This document shows, piece by piece, positions 19,059 through 26,406 of a DNA stretch of 64,000 nt. The notes under the pieces were generated by a model, which saw only the letters and a list, made by a program, of their open reading frames with translations, did no database searches and was not told the origin of the DNA. Numbering within the stretch: the first letter of the stretch is position 1; every line of letters starts with the position of its first letter. The stretch comes from Prauserella alba. Its GTDB lineage: Bacteria > Actinomycetota > Actinomycetes > Mycobacteriales > Pseudonocardiaceae. Made by a program: the position numbers and the translations under genes. Location: the NCBI RefSeq assembly GCF_024171735.1, contig NZ_JAMTCH010000003.1:484841-548840 (forward strand). The letters are read 5' to 3'.

Positions 19059-19841
19059 GTGAACCGGCTCCTGCGTAAGACCGAGGTCTATCCCAGCCCG
19101 AACATCTGGTACCACACCGGCACCTACGAGCTGGAGAACCAGGTGCAGGACGCCGACGACGCGATCTGGGCGGAGCTGTGCGGCAGGGCGCCGTGGGCCG
19201 GCAGGGACGTGATCGACCTCGGATGCGGTGACGGTTTCCACCTTCCGCGGTTGGCGGCAGGGGCACGGTCGGTGCTGGGTGTCGAACCGCATGCTCCGCT
19301 GGTGCGCAAGGCCCGCCGCCGCGTCATGGCGTCGTCGAACGTGACGGTCGAGCGTGGGCGTGCGCAGCGGATTCCCGCGGCCGACCGTTCCGCGGACCTG
19401 GTGCACGCTCGCACGGCGTACTTCTTCGGCCCCGGCTGTGAGGCGGGACTGCGCGAGGCGGAGCGGGTGCTTCGGCCCGGTGGTGCGCTGGTGATCGTGG
19501 ACCTCGACGCTCGACACGCACCGTACGGCGACTGGATGCGCGACGACCTTCCCCACTACGACCCCGACAACGTCGATGCGTTCTTCGCCGACGCCGGGTT
19601 CGAGTGCACGCGGGTGGAGACACGCTGGGTCTTTCCCGGCCGGGACGCCGTCGAGGCCGTGCTGGGCATCGAGTTCAGCCCGCCGGTCGCCCGGCGTGCC
19701 GTGGGGGAGACGCTGGGCCGGAACGCAGGGGCAGGCGGGTCGTTCGAGTTGCCGGTCGGTTATCGGGTGCTGGTGCGCCACAAGCCGGCCGGTCTCGTGC
19801 TTCACCCTTCCGTGGAGGGTGCTTCGCCGAGGATGCCGTAG
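19059..19841 (+). CDS. Class I SAM-dependent methyltransferase
   Basis: 260 residues. Motif I is VIDLGCGDGFHLPRL, motif II the acidic end of VLGVEPH, and post-I/motif III sequences include AERVLRPGGALVIVDLD, the UbiE/Methyltransf_11 layout. The substrate is unknown. The start is one of two GTG codons 6 bp apart; the second is preferred because TACGCT lies in a leaderless position. The last 40 bp overlap the end of the convergent PadR gene. Confidence 0.78.
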   Translation: MNRLLRKTEVYPSPNIWYHTGTYELENQVQDADDAIWAELCGRAPWAGRDVIDLGCGDGFHLPRLAAGARSVLGVEPHAPLVRKARRRVMASSNVTVERGRAQRIPAADRSADLVHARTAYFFGPGCEAGLREAERVLRPGGALVIVDLDARHAPYGDWMRDDLPHYDPDNVDAFFADAGFECTRVETRWVFPGRDAVEAVLGIEFSPPVARRAVGETLGRNAGAGGSFELPVGYRVLVRHKPAGLVLHPSVEGASPRMP

Positions 19842-20407
19842 AGCGTGCGGCGGGCCTCGTCGAGCGCATCGGTGGCGCGGGCACGTTGGTCGCTCGAGGC
19901 GACCTGCGAGACCTGCTTGATCGCCACCATCAGGGAGCCCGCCGCTTCGCGGAGCCGGAGCTCGTTGGGGTCCGCGTCCTGGGTGAAGTGTTCCCACGGC
20001 GGTGTCCCGATCTTCCCGGCGGCGGCGCGGCCCTCGTCGGTGAGCTGGTACAACCGCTTGCCGCCTTCCTCGTCGCCCTGTACGAGGCCTTCGTCGGCCA
20101 GTAGTTGGAGCGTGGGGTAGATGGAGCCGGGGCTCGGCTTCCAGAATCCGCCGCTGCGTTCGCTGATCTCGCCGATGATCTCGTAGCCGTGCCGTGGTTG
20201 TTCGGCCAGCAGCGTCAGAACGGCCGACCGCACGTCGCCCCGCTTGCCTCGGCCGCCCGGGCCGCCGTGTCTGCGCCGGGGTCCGCCACGCATGCCCGGA
20301 CCGAACTCGGGTCCGAACTCGCCGTCGAACGGCCCACCGCGCGGGCCGAAGGCCGGTCGTCCGTGGTGGCCGCCTGGTGTCCTGAAGTCGTTGCGTCGCC
20401 TTCTCAT
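19802..20407 (-). CDS. PadR family transcriptional repressor
   Basis: 201 residues. An unusual Gly/Pro/Arg-rich N-terminal tail of about 55 residues precedes the PadR winged helix (VLTLLAEQPRHGYEIIGEI, SPGSIYPTLQLLADEGLV, YQLTDEGRA) and a C-terminal dimer helix. The upstream gap to rlmN holds two palindromes (20428-20458 and 20471-20484), which suggests autoregulation. No effector gene is adjacent, so its target beyond itself is unknown. Confidence 0.85.
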   Translation of the reverse strand: MRRRRNDFRTPGGHHGRPAFGPRGGPFDGEFGPEFGPGMRGGPRRRHGGPGGRGKRGDVRSAVLTLLAEQPRHGYEIIGEISERSGGFWKPSPGSIYPTLQLLADEGLVQGDEEGGKRLYQLTDEGRAAAGKIGTPPWEHFTQDADPNELRLREAAGSLMVAIKQVSQVASSDQRARATDALDEARRTLYGILGEAPSTEG

Positions 20408-20427
20408 GATGTCGTCCTTTCACGATT

Positions 20428-20458
20428 GTTTCCGACAGGTCGACGATATATCGGAAAC
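20428..20458. promoter_or_regulatory. Inverted repeat, candidate PadR operator
   Basis: Perfect 8-bp arms GTTTCCGA (20428-20435) and TCGGAAAC (20451-20458) separated by 15 bp, lying 20-51 bp upstream of the padR start. Confidence 0.45.
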
Positions 20459-20470
20459 AGTCGCCGCGCA

Positions 20471-20484
20471 ACATGTCGACATGT
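20471..20484. promoter_or_regulatory. Perfect 14-bp palindrome upstream of rlmN
   Basis: ACATGTCGACATGT is its own reverse complement and lies between the divergent padR and rlmN genes. ATGT/ACAT half-sites are typical of PadR operators, so this may be a second site that also touches the rlmN promoter. Confidence 0.45.
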
Positions 20485-20502
20485 GGGACCATGGCGAGTG
20501 CT

Positions 20503-21609
20503 ATGACTGCTCTTCCCCTCGTTTTCGACGCGCCCCGCCGCGGCCTGCCCGCGCGGCACCTCGCCGACCTCACGCTGGACGAGCGTGCCGAGGCCGTCGC
20601 CGAGCTCGGCGAGAAGCCGTTCCGCGCCAAACAGCTCTCGCACCACTACTTCTCGCGGCTGACCGTCGATCCCGAGGAGATGACCGACATCCCGGCTGCG
20701 TCCCGGCAGCGGCTGGTCGACGACTTGATGCCGGCGCTGCTCACCGAGGTGCGGGCGCTCGACTGCGACGACGGCGAGACGCGCAAGACGCTCTGGCGCG
20801 CACACGACGGGACCATGCTCGAGAGCGTGCTCATGCGCTATCCGGACCGGGCCACGCTGTGCATCTCCAGCCAGGCAGGGTGCGGAATGGCGTGCCCGTT
20901 CTGCGCCACCGGCCAGGGCGGGCTCGACCGCAATCTGTCGACGGCGGAGATCGTGGACCAGGTGCGTTCGGCCGCGGCGGTGATGCGTGACGGTGCGATG
21001 CCGGGCGGCGAGGGCCGGTTGTCGAACATCGTCTTCATGGGCATGGGGGAGCCGCTCGCCAACTACAAGCGCGTCGTCGCCGCGGTGCGCCGCATCACCG
21101 AACCCGCACCGGCCGGGCTGGGCATCGCGCAGCGTTCGGTGACCGTGTCGACCGTCGGTCTCGCACCGGCGATCCGCAAGCTCGCCGACGAGCGCATGCA
21201 GGTGCGGCTCGCCGTGTCGCTGCACACTCCGGACGACGAGCTGCGCGACACGCTCGTGCCGGTGAACAACCGCTGGGCGATCGACGAGGTCCTCGAGGCG
21301 GCGCGTTACTACGCGGACACCTCCGGCCGTCGCGTGTCGATCGAGTACGCGCTGATCCGCGACATGAACGACCAGCCGTGGCGCGCGGACCTGCTGGCGA
21401 AGCGCCTGCGGAAGCACCTCGGCCACCTGGTGCACGTCAACGTCATCCCGCTGAACCCCACGCCGGGTTCCAAGTGGGACGCCTCGCCGAAGGACGTGGA
21501 GCGCGAGTTCGTCCGCCGCGTCAACGACGGGGGCGTGCCCTGCACCGTGCGTGACACCCGGGGCCAGGAGATCGCCGCGGCCTGCGGCCAGCTCGCCGCC
21601 GAGAGCTGA
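20503..21609 (+). CDS. rlmN: 23S rRNA (adenine2503-C2)/tRNA (A37-C2) methyltransferase
   Basis: 368 residues, a radical-SAM enzyme. The [4Fe-4S] cluster motif CxxxCxxC is Cys127, Cys131 and Cys134 (GCGMACPFC). [14 protein letters not shown] and the late CTVRDTRG with the second catalytic cysteine are present. It makes 2-methyladenosine in 23S rRNA and some tRNAs. I chose the ATG at 20503 because homologues begin close to [11 protein letters not shown]; an ATG at 20491 is the alternative. Confidence 0.94.
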   Translation: MTALPLVFDAPRRGLPARHLADLTLDERAEAVAELGEKPFRAKQLSHHYFSRLTVDPEEMTDIPAASRQRLVDDLMPALLTEVRALDCDDGETRKTLWRAHDGTMLESVLMRYPDRATLCISSQAGCGMACPFCATGQGGLDRNLSTAEIVDQVRSAAAVMRDGAMPGGEGRLSNIVFMGMGEPLANYKRVVAAVRRITEPAPAGLGIAQRSVTVSTVGLAPAIRKLADERMQVRLAVSLHTPDDELRDTLVPVNNRWAIDEVLEAARYYADTSGRRVSIEYALIRDMNDQPWRADLLAKRLRKHLGHLVHVNVIPLNPTPGSKWDASPKDVEREFVRRVNDGGVPCTVRDTRGQEIAAACGQLAAES

Positions 21610-21664
21610 GGCCCCGCCGGCTGACCGCAGTGGGACAGGGCTCGGCGGACCTCGGCGGGGCGAG

Positions 21665-22363
21665 TCAGCCCGCGCGTAGGTCGTAGAAGCGGCCGATGTG
21701 CGCGGTCACCTCCCGGGAGGCGCGCTGCGGATCGCCCTGTTCGACGGCGAGCAGGATGTCGTGGTGCTCGTCGGCGAGTCGTGCGGCGGTGTACGGCCAG
21801 CGCAGCATCCGGCCGTAGCCGGAGTGCATCTCGTGCTGAACCGCATCGCCGAGCGACGTGAGCAGGAGCGTCGCGAGGTCGTTGTGCCCGGCGCGGGCCA
21901 GGCCGGTGTGGAAACGTCGGTCGAGCTCACCGAAGCGGCGGAGGTCGACGTCGGGCCGGGACATCGCCTCGACGATCTGGTGCAGCGGAACGAGGTCGTC
22001 CGGGTCGGCGCCCGTGGCCGCGCGTGCGGCGGCGGTGCTCTCGAGCTCGAGGCGGATCGACATCAGGTCGTTGGTGTCGAAACCGGACAGGCTCATGTGC
22101 AGTCGGACCAGTCGGTCGACCAGGGCGGATTTCTGCTCGCTCAGCATGTGGCGTCCGTCGGCGGCGTGCAGGACCTGCATCGACGTGAGGACTGCGAGCG
22201 CATGGCGGACCTCGGCCAGAGTGACGTCGAGACGCCGTGCGAGATCGCGTTCGTGCGGCAGGTGATCGCCCGCTCCGAGTCGGTCGGTGACGATCACGTC
22301 CTGGACGGCGTTGACGACCGCGTGGCGGGGTCGCAGGTAGTGAACGTTGTCCGGCTCGTCCAT
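21665..22363 (-). CDS. FadR-type GntR regulator (FCD domain), likely controls the B12-mutase operon
   Basis: 232 residues: an N-terminal winged helix (about 10-75) and an FCD ligand domain (about 85-225) with the metal-site histidines in DRRFHTGL, DEHHDIL and TAHIGRF. The recognition helix (LDVTLAEVRHAL) is divergent from the canonical SRTxVREAL. The start is the ATG at 22363 with GAGGAGGCG upstream. A TTGTGG-17-TACGCT promoter (22429 back to 22401) overlaps a TGGTCNGACCA operator, so it probably represses itself. It resembles the regulator at 30482 along the FCD domain. Confidence 0.85.
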   Translation of the reverse strand: MDEPDNVHYLRPRHAVVNAVQDVIVTDRLGAGDHLPHERDLARRLDVTLAEVRHALAVLTSMQVLHAADGRHMLSEQKSALVDRLVRLHMSLSGFDTNDLMSIRLELESTAAARAATGADPDDLVPLHQIVEAMSRPDVDLRRFGELDRRFHTGLARAGHNDLATLLLTSLGDAVQHEMHSGYGRMLRWPYTAARLADEHHDILLAVEQGDPQRASREVTAHIGRFYDLRAG

Positions 22364-22414
22364 CGAAAAGTCGCCTCCTCGACAGCATTGTCGGAACGCG
22401 AGCGTAGCTTGATA

Positions 22415-22427
22415 GTGGTCCGACCAC
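22415..22427. promoter_or_regulatory. FadR-type operator 1
   Basis: GTGGTCCGACCAC is a 13-bp palindrome with a single central base. It overlaps the -35 of the minus-strand promoter of the regulator at 21665-22363. The core TGGTCNGACCA fits the FadR-subfamily consensus TGGTNNNACCA. Confidence 0.65.
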
Positions 22428-22462
22428 AATCGAGGACTGATTGCCGAGGTCGTCCCGGAGGG

Positions 22463-23497
22463 TCACAGCACGAGGTCGTCGTCGAGCGGCTTGAAGAAGC
22501 GCTCCACGTCGGTGTCGGTCACGGTCGTCGGGTCGGCGGGGTTCCATCGCGGCGTCCGATCCTTGTCGATCACTGCGGCACGGATACCTTCGGCCAGGTC
22601 GGGGTGTCGCAGGAACCGGCTGCACACGCGGTAATCCTGGCGTAGACACTGGTCGATGCCCGTGTGCGTGGGGGCGATCTCGAGGGCGCGGCGTGTCACG
22701 GCGAGGGCGGTCGGAGCGCCCGAGGCGATCGTGTCGAGGGCGTCGGCGGCCTCGGGTTCGGTGCGTCGGGCGAGGTTTCGCATGATCGTCTTCACATCGG
22801 CCGCGTCGTAACAGGCATCGACCCATACCCGCTGCGTGGGCATTGTGAAGCGCGGCTCGACGGCGTACTTGGCGGCGACGGCGTCGGGTGTAGCGCCCGC
22901 GACGAGATCGGCGACCAGCGACGGCAGCGACGACGACGGCACGACGTGGTCTGCGAGCCCGCAGTACACCGCGTCGTGCGGGCCGACGCGGCGCCCGGTC
23001 AGCGCGAGGTGGGTGCCGATCCGGCCGGGTGCGCGGGACAGCAGCAGCGTGCCTGCGACGTCGGGTGCGAGGCCGATGGCGACCTCCGGCATCGCCAGTG
23101 CGGCTCGGTCGCCCACGACCCGCACGCTCGCGTGGCAGCCGATCCCCATGCCGCCGCCGAGTGCCAGGCCGTCCATCAGTGTCACCACCGGCTTCGGGTA
23201 ATGGGCAATGCGAGCGTCCAGTCGGTACTCCTCCCGCCACAGGAGGCGTGCGTGTTCGGGATCGCCGCGGGCCGCCTCGTGCACCGCCACGATGTCACCG
23301 CCCGCGCAGAAGGTCCGCTCGTCGGAGGAGTCGATCGCGACGGCACCGATCCCGGTGTCGTGTTCCCAGCGCGCGAGAGCGTCGAGCATTCGCCGGATCA
23401 TCGTGAGATCCAGTGCGTTGCGTGAGGCCGGGCGGTCGAGAGTGATATGCCCGACGGCTCCGTCGCGGCGGCATACGACCCCGTCCGGGTGGGCCAT
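22463..23497 (-). CDS. 3-hydroxyisobutyryl-CoA hydrolase-like crotonase-fold protein
   Basis: 344 residues. The crotonase fold has oxyanion-hole segments CAGGDIVAVHE and GLALGGGMGIGCHASVRV. The length, the ALAMPEVAIGLAPDVAG stretch carrying the Glu and Asp of 3-hydroxyisobutyryl-CoA hydrolases, and the C-terminal helical part favour that subgroup over enoyl-CoA hydratases. It would release a hydroxy acid from its CoA ester. The ATG follows GAAGGAG. It is divergent from the mutase operon and shares its 117-bp control region. A thioesterase acting on 2-hydroxyisobutyryl- or 3-hydroxybutyryl-CoA is possible. Confidence 0.8.
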   Translation of the reverse strand: MAHPDGVVCRRDGAVGHITLDRPASRNALDLTMIRRMLDALARWEHDTGIGAVAIDSSDERTFCAGGDIVAVHEAARGDPEHARLLWREEYRLDARIAHYPKPVVTLMDGLALGGGMGIGCHASVRVVGDRAALAMPEVAIGLAPDVAGTLLLSRAPGRIGTHLALTGRRVGPHDAVYCGLADHVVPSSSLPSLVADLVAGATPDAVAAKYAVEPRFTMPTQRVWVDACYDAADVKTIMRNLARRTEPEAADALDTIASGAPTALAVTRRALEIAPTHTGIDQCLRQDYRVCSRFLRHPDLAEGIRAAVIDKDRTPRWNPADPTTVTDTDVERFFKPLDDDLVL

Positions 23498-23547
23498 GGC
23501 ATCTCCTTCGTGGACTGCTCCACAGGTGGCCGTCTCAAGGTTAGGCC

Positions 23548-23576
23548 TTGTCTCGATGTCTGGCCAGTCCTATGGT
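23548..23576 (+). promoter_or_regulatory. Promoter of the hydroxyisobutyryl-CoA mutase operon
   Basis: -35 TTGTCT (23548-23553), 17-bp spacer, -10 TATGGT (23571-23576). The -10 is partly covered by operator 2, so a bound FadR-type repressor would block RNA polymerase directly. Confidence 0.55.
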
Positions 23577-23583
23577 CTGACCA
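23573..23583. promoter_or_regulatory. FadR-type operator 2
   Basis: TGGTCTGACCA, the same palindromic core as operators 1 and 3, overlapping the -10 of the mutase operon promoter and lying 85 bp from the divergent hydrolase gene. Confidence 0.65.
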
Positions 23584-23614
23584 CATCGCTGTCGTACCAA
23601 AACTCGGAGTTGAG

Positions 23615-24034
23615 ATGGATACACGCGAGGAGCCGATCAGGGTGATGCTCGCCAAGATCGGCCTCGACGGACATGACCGCGGCGTGAAGGTCGTCGCCCG
23701 GACGTTGCGCGACGCGGGGATGGAGGTGATCTATACGGGGCTGCACCGTAGCCCCGAACAGGTACTCGATGCCGCGGTGCAGGAGGACGTCGACGTCCTG
23801 GGCGTGAGCCTGCTGTCCGGCGCACACATGCCGATTTTCACGCGCATCTTTCACTTGATCGACGGGATGCCCGAACGGCCGCGCTTCGCGATCATCGCCG
23901 GCGGTGTGATGCCCGACGAGGACGTCGATGCGCTCACGGCGATGGGCGTGGCCGCCGTGCTCGGGCAGGACACCGCCCCCGACACGGTCGTCGAGCGCAT
24001 CCGCGACGTGAGTGCTCCGGCGCGGGAGGCGTGA
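23615..24034 (+). CDS. hcmB: 2-hydroxyisobutyryl-CoA mutase, B12-binding small subunit (probable)
   Basis: 139 residues, a free-standing cobalamin-binding domain. The base-off/His-on motif DxHxxG is Asp18-Gly-His20-Asp-Arg-Gly23; His20 would ligate cobalt. VLGVSLLSGAH and IIAGGVMPDEDVDAL complete the Rossmann-like nucleotide-tail pocket. The small size with a separate large subunit is the isobutyryl-CoA/2-hydroxyisobutyryl-CoA mutase arrangement, not that of methylmalonyl-CoA mutase. The ATG at 23615 was chosen because the upstream reading frame crosses the promoter and operator. It is first in an operon running to 30278. Confidence 0.88.
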   Translation: MDTREEPIRVMLAKIGLDGHDRGVKVVARTLRDAGMEVIYTGLHRSPEQVLDAAVQEDVDVLGVSLLSGAHMPIFTRIFHLIDGMPERPRFAIIAGGVMPDEDVDALTAMGVAAVLGQDTAPDTVVERIRDVSAPAREA

Positions 24035-25437
24035 TGGAACAGTGGAGCTGGCCGCCGCGCTATGACGAGTCGTACCGGCCCGATCCCGCGGAGCGCTTCT
24101 GGTTCCGGCGCAGGGAGACCATGCCCGCGGACGAGCGGGACGAGGCGATCCTGGTCCGCATTCGCCGGGTCATGGAGTACGCCTGGGAGAACGCTCCCTT
24201 CTACCGCCGGAAATGGGACGAGGCGGGGATCCATCCCTCGTCGATCAAGAGCCTGGCCGATTTCGAGAAGGTTCCCGTGGTGCGCAAGGAGGAGCTGCGC
24301 GCCGACCAGGCGGAGAACGAACCGTTCGGCAGTTACCTCGCCGTGCCCCTGTCCGAGGTCAAGCACATCAACGGCACGTCGGGTACGACGGGACGTCCCA
24401 CGGCGTTCGGTATCAGCGAGCGAGACTGGCGCAGCGTCGCCAACGCGCACGCCCGCGTGATGTGGGCGATGGGCATTCGCCCGGACGACACCGTGCTCGT
24501 GGCGTCGCCGCTGAGCCTGTACTGGGGTTCGTGGGGTGCCTACATCGGTGCCGAACGCCTGGGTGCGCGGGTTTTCCCGTTCGGTGCGGGCACCGCGGGG
24601 CAGACCGCACGGACGGTGCGATGGATGCGGCAGATGGGGGTGACCGTCTTCTACGGCACGCCCTCGTATGCGCTGCACCTGGCGGAGGTGGCACGCGACG
24701 AAGGCGTCGACCCGGCGTCGCTCGGGCTGCGGAAACTGTTCTTCTCCGGTGAGCCGGGGGCGAGCGTGCCGTCGATCCGGTCACGCATCACCGAGGCGTT
24801 CGACGCGCAGGTCTACGACTCCGGCAGTATGGCCGAGGTCAGCCCGTGGATGCACCTCGGCGCCGGCAGTGACGAGCCGGGCGTGCTGTGCTGGCAGGAC
24901 CTCGTCTACACCGAGGTGTGCGATCCCACCGGCCTGAACCGCGTCGACTACGGCTCCGAGGGCACGCCGGTGTACACGACGCTCGAGCGCACCAGCCAGC
25001 CGATGATCCGCCTGGTGTCGGGTGACCTCACGCGGTGGGAGGCGCCGTCGGCCGATCGCGGACGCACGTACCCGTTCCTGCCGCGCGGGATCTACGGTCG
25101 GATCGACGACATGTTCACCGTCCGGGGCGAGAACGTCTACCCGAGTGCCATCGACGACGTCGTCATGGCGGCCCACGGCTACGGCGGCGAGCACCGCATC
25201 GTGATCAGCAGGGACTCCACGATGGACTCGCTCGCGGTGCAGGTGGAGTACGAGGACGCGGTGTCGTCGTCACTGGAGTCCTGGGTCGCCGGCATCGCCG
25301 ATCGCCTGCGCACGGTACTCGGGGTGGGCGCGAAAGTGGTCCCGGTGCGGCAGCAGACGTTCGACCGTACGGAGTTCAAGGCCCGCCGTGTGGTCGACGA
25401 CCGCGATCTGCTGCGTCGCTTGGAAGGCGCGTCATGA
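24034..25437 (+). CDS. hcl: Phenylacetate-CoA-ligase-like acid-CoA ligase, probable 2-hydroxyisobutyrate-CoA ligase
   Basis: 467 residues, an adenylating enzyme of the PaaK-like class. The phosphate-binding loop is NGTSGTTGRP (about residues 113-122); the mobile domain hinge region reads YGRIDDMFTVRGENVYPS. Such enzymes make an acyl-adenylate and then the CoA thioester. A PaaK-like subgroup is known to activate 2-hydroxyisobutyrate (Hcl of Aquincola), and this gene lies between the two mutase subunits, so the same role is inferred. An aromatic acid substrate is the main alternative. The ATG (24034) overlaps the hcmB stop; a GTG one codon earlier is also possible. Confidence 0.78.
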   Translation: MEQWSWPPRYDESYRPDPAERFWFRRRETMPADERDEAILVRIRRVMEYAWENAPFYRRKWDEAGIHPSSIKSLADFEKVPVVRKEELRADQAENEPFGSYLAVPLSEVKHINGTSGTTGRPTAFGISERDWRSVANAHARVMWAMGIRPDDTVLVASPLSLYWGSWGAYIGAERLGARVFPFGAGTAGQTARTVRWMRQMGVTVFYGTPSYALHLAEVARDEGVDPASLGLRKLFFSGEPGASVPSIRSRITEAFDAQVYDSGSMAEVSPWMHLGAGSDEPGVLCWQDLVYTEVCDPTGLNRVDYGSEGTPVYTTLERTSQPMIRLVSGDLTRWEAPSADRGRTYPFLPRGIYGRIDDMFTVRGENVYPSAIDDVVMAAHGYGGEHRIVISRDSTMDSLAVQVEYEDAVSSSLESWVAGIADRLRTVLGVGAKVVPVRQQTFDRTEFKARRVVDDRDLLRRLEGAS

Positions 25438-26372
25438 CGGCTCCGAAGGAGATCGTCGACGCCGTGCTGGAAGGGCGGAACCAGGCGGTCGCGCGCATGC
25501 TGACGTTCGTCGAACGCCGCACCGACGGTGTCGACGACGCCCTCGCCGTGCTGCACCGGTCTGCAGGAAGCGCGCACGTGCTCGGGCTGACGGGGCCGCC
25601 GGGCAGTGGCAAGAGCACGCTCGTGTCCGCACTCGCCCGCCATTACCGCAGCGAGGGCAGAACGGTCGGGGTGCTGGCCGTGGATCCGTCCAGTGTGTTC
25701 AGTGGGGGAGCGATCCTCGGTGACCGCATCCGGATGAGTGACCACGGAGACGACGCGGGTGTGTTCATCCGCTCGGTCGCCACTCGGGGCGCGCTCGGCG
25801 GGTTGTCGCGCGCGTGCCTCGACGCCATCACCGTGCTGGACGGGGCCGGCACGGACGTGGTCATTCTCGAGACCGTCGGCGTCGGCCAGGCCGAAGTGGA
25901 CGTCATCAGCGCGGCGCAGACGGTCGCCGTGGTGAGCGTGCCGGGCATGGGCGACGACGTGCAGGCGATCAAGGCCGGTCTGCTGGAAGTCGCGGACGTG
26001 CACGTGGTCAACAAGGCGGACCGGGACGGTGCGTCCCGCACCGTGGCGGAACTGCGGGAGATGTTGCGGCTTTCGCGTCGCAGCGCGGGCCAGTGGAACG
26101 TGCCGATCCAGCAGACGGTGGCGGCGAACGGGGATGGCGTCGCCGACCTGGCAGCCGTGTTCGGGGCCCACCTTGAGTGGATGACCGAGCACGGGGAACG
26201 CGAACGCCGGGCCCGTCGCAATGCCGCGACCCGCATTCGCTGGGTCGCCGAGGAGCTCGTACTCGACGAACTGCGGCCGGGAGTAGCCGCGTTCGATCAC
26301 GCGCTGGACGAAGTCACGGCTCATCGCACCGATCCGCTCTCCGCTGCACGGCACCTGGTCGGCCGGCGTTGA
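25434..26372 (+). CDS. meaB: MeaB-type G-protein chaperone of a B12-dependent mutase
   Basis: 312 residues. Walker A is GPPGSGKST (about residues 54-62), with DPSSVFSGGAILGDRIRM, ETVGVGQAEVDV and NKAD for guanine recognition. MeaB-class GTPases load adenosylcobalamin from the adenosyltransferase and protect or reactivate the mutase. It overlaps the ligase stop (ATGA) and lies 34 bp before the mutase large subunit. This matches the accessory GTPase that accompanies hcm genes elsewhere. Confidence 0.9.
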   Translation: MTAPKEIVDAVLEGRNQAVARMLTFVERRTDGVDDALAVLHRSAGSAHVLGLTGPPGSGKSTLVSALARHYRSEGRTVGVLAVDPSSVFSGGAILGDRIRMSDHGDDAGVFIRSVATRGALGGLSRACLDAITVLDGAGTDVVILETVGVGQAEVDVISAAQTVAVVSVPGMGDDVQAIKAGLLEVADVHVVNKADRDGASRTVAELREMLRLSRRSAGQWNVPIQQTVAANGDGVADLAAVFGAHLEWMTEHGERERRARRNAATRIRWVAEELVLDELRPGVAAFDHALDEVTAHRTDPLSAARHLVGRR

Positions 26373-26406
26373 CCCGGCCCCTGCCACGAACCTCAGGAGG
26401 ATTCTC

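Noticed and set aside
22463-23497. Plain enoyl-CoA hydratase
   Set aside because: The length of 344 residues and the MPEVAIGLAPDVAG segment fit 3-hydroxyisobutyryl-CoA hydrolases better.
23447-23614. N-terminal extension of the B12-binding subunit
   Set aside because: It would run through the promoter and operator and add sequence unlike any B12-binding domain.
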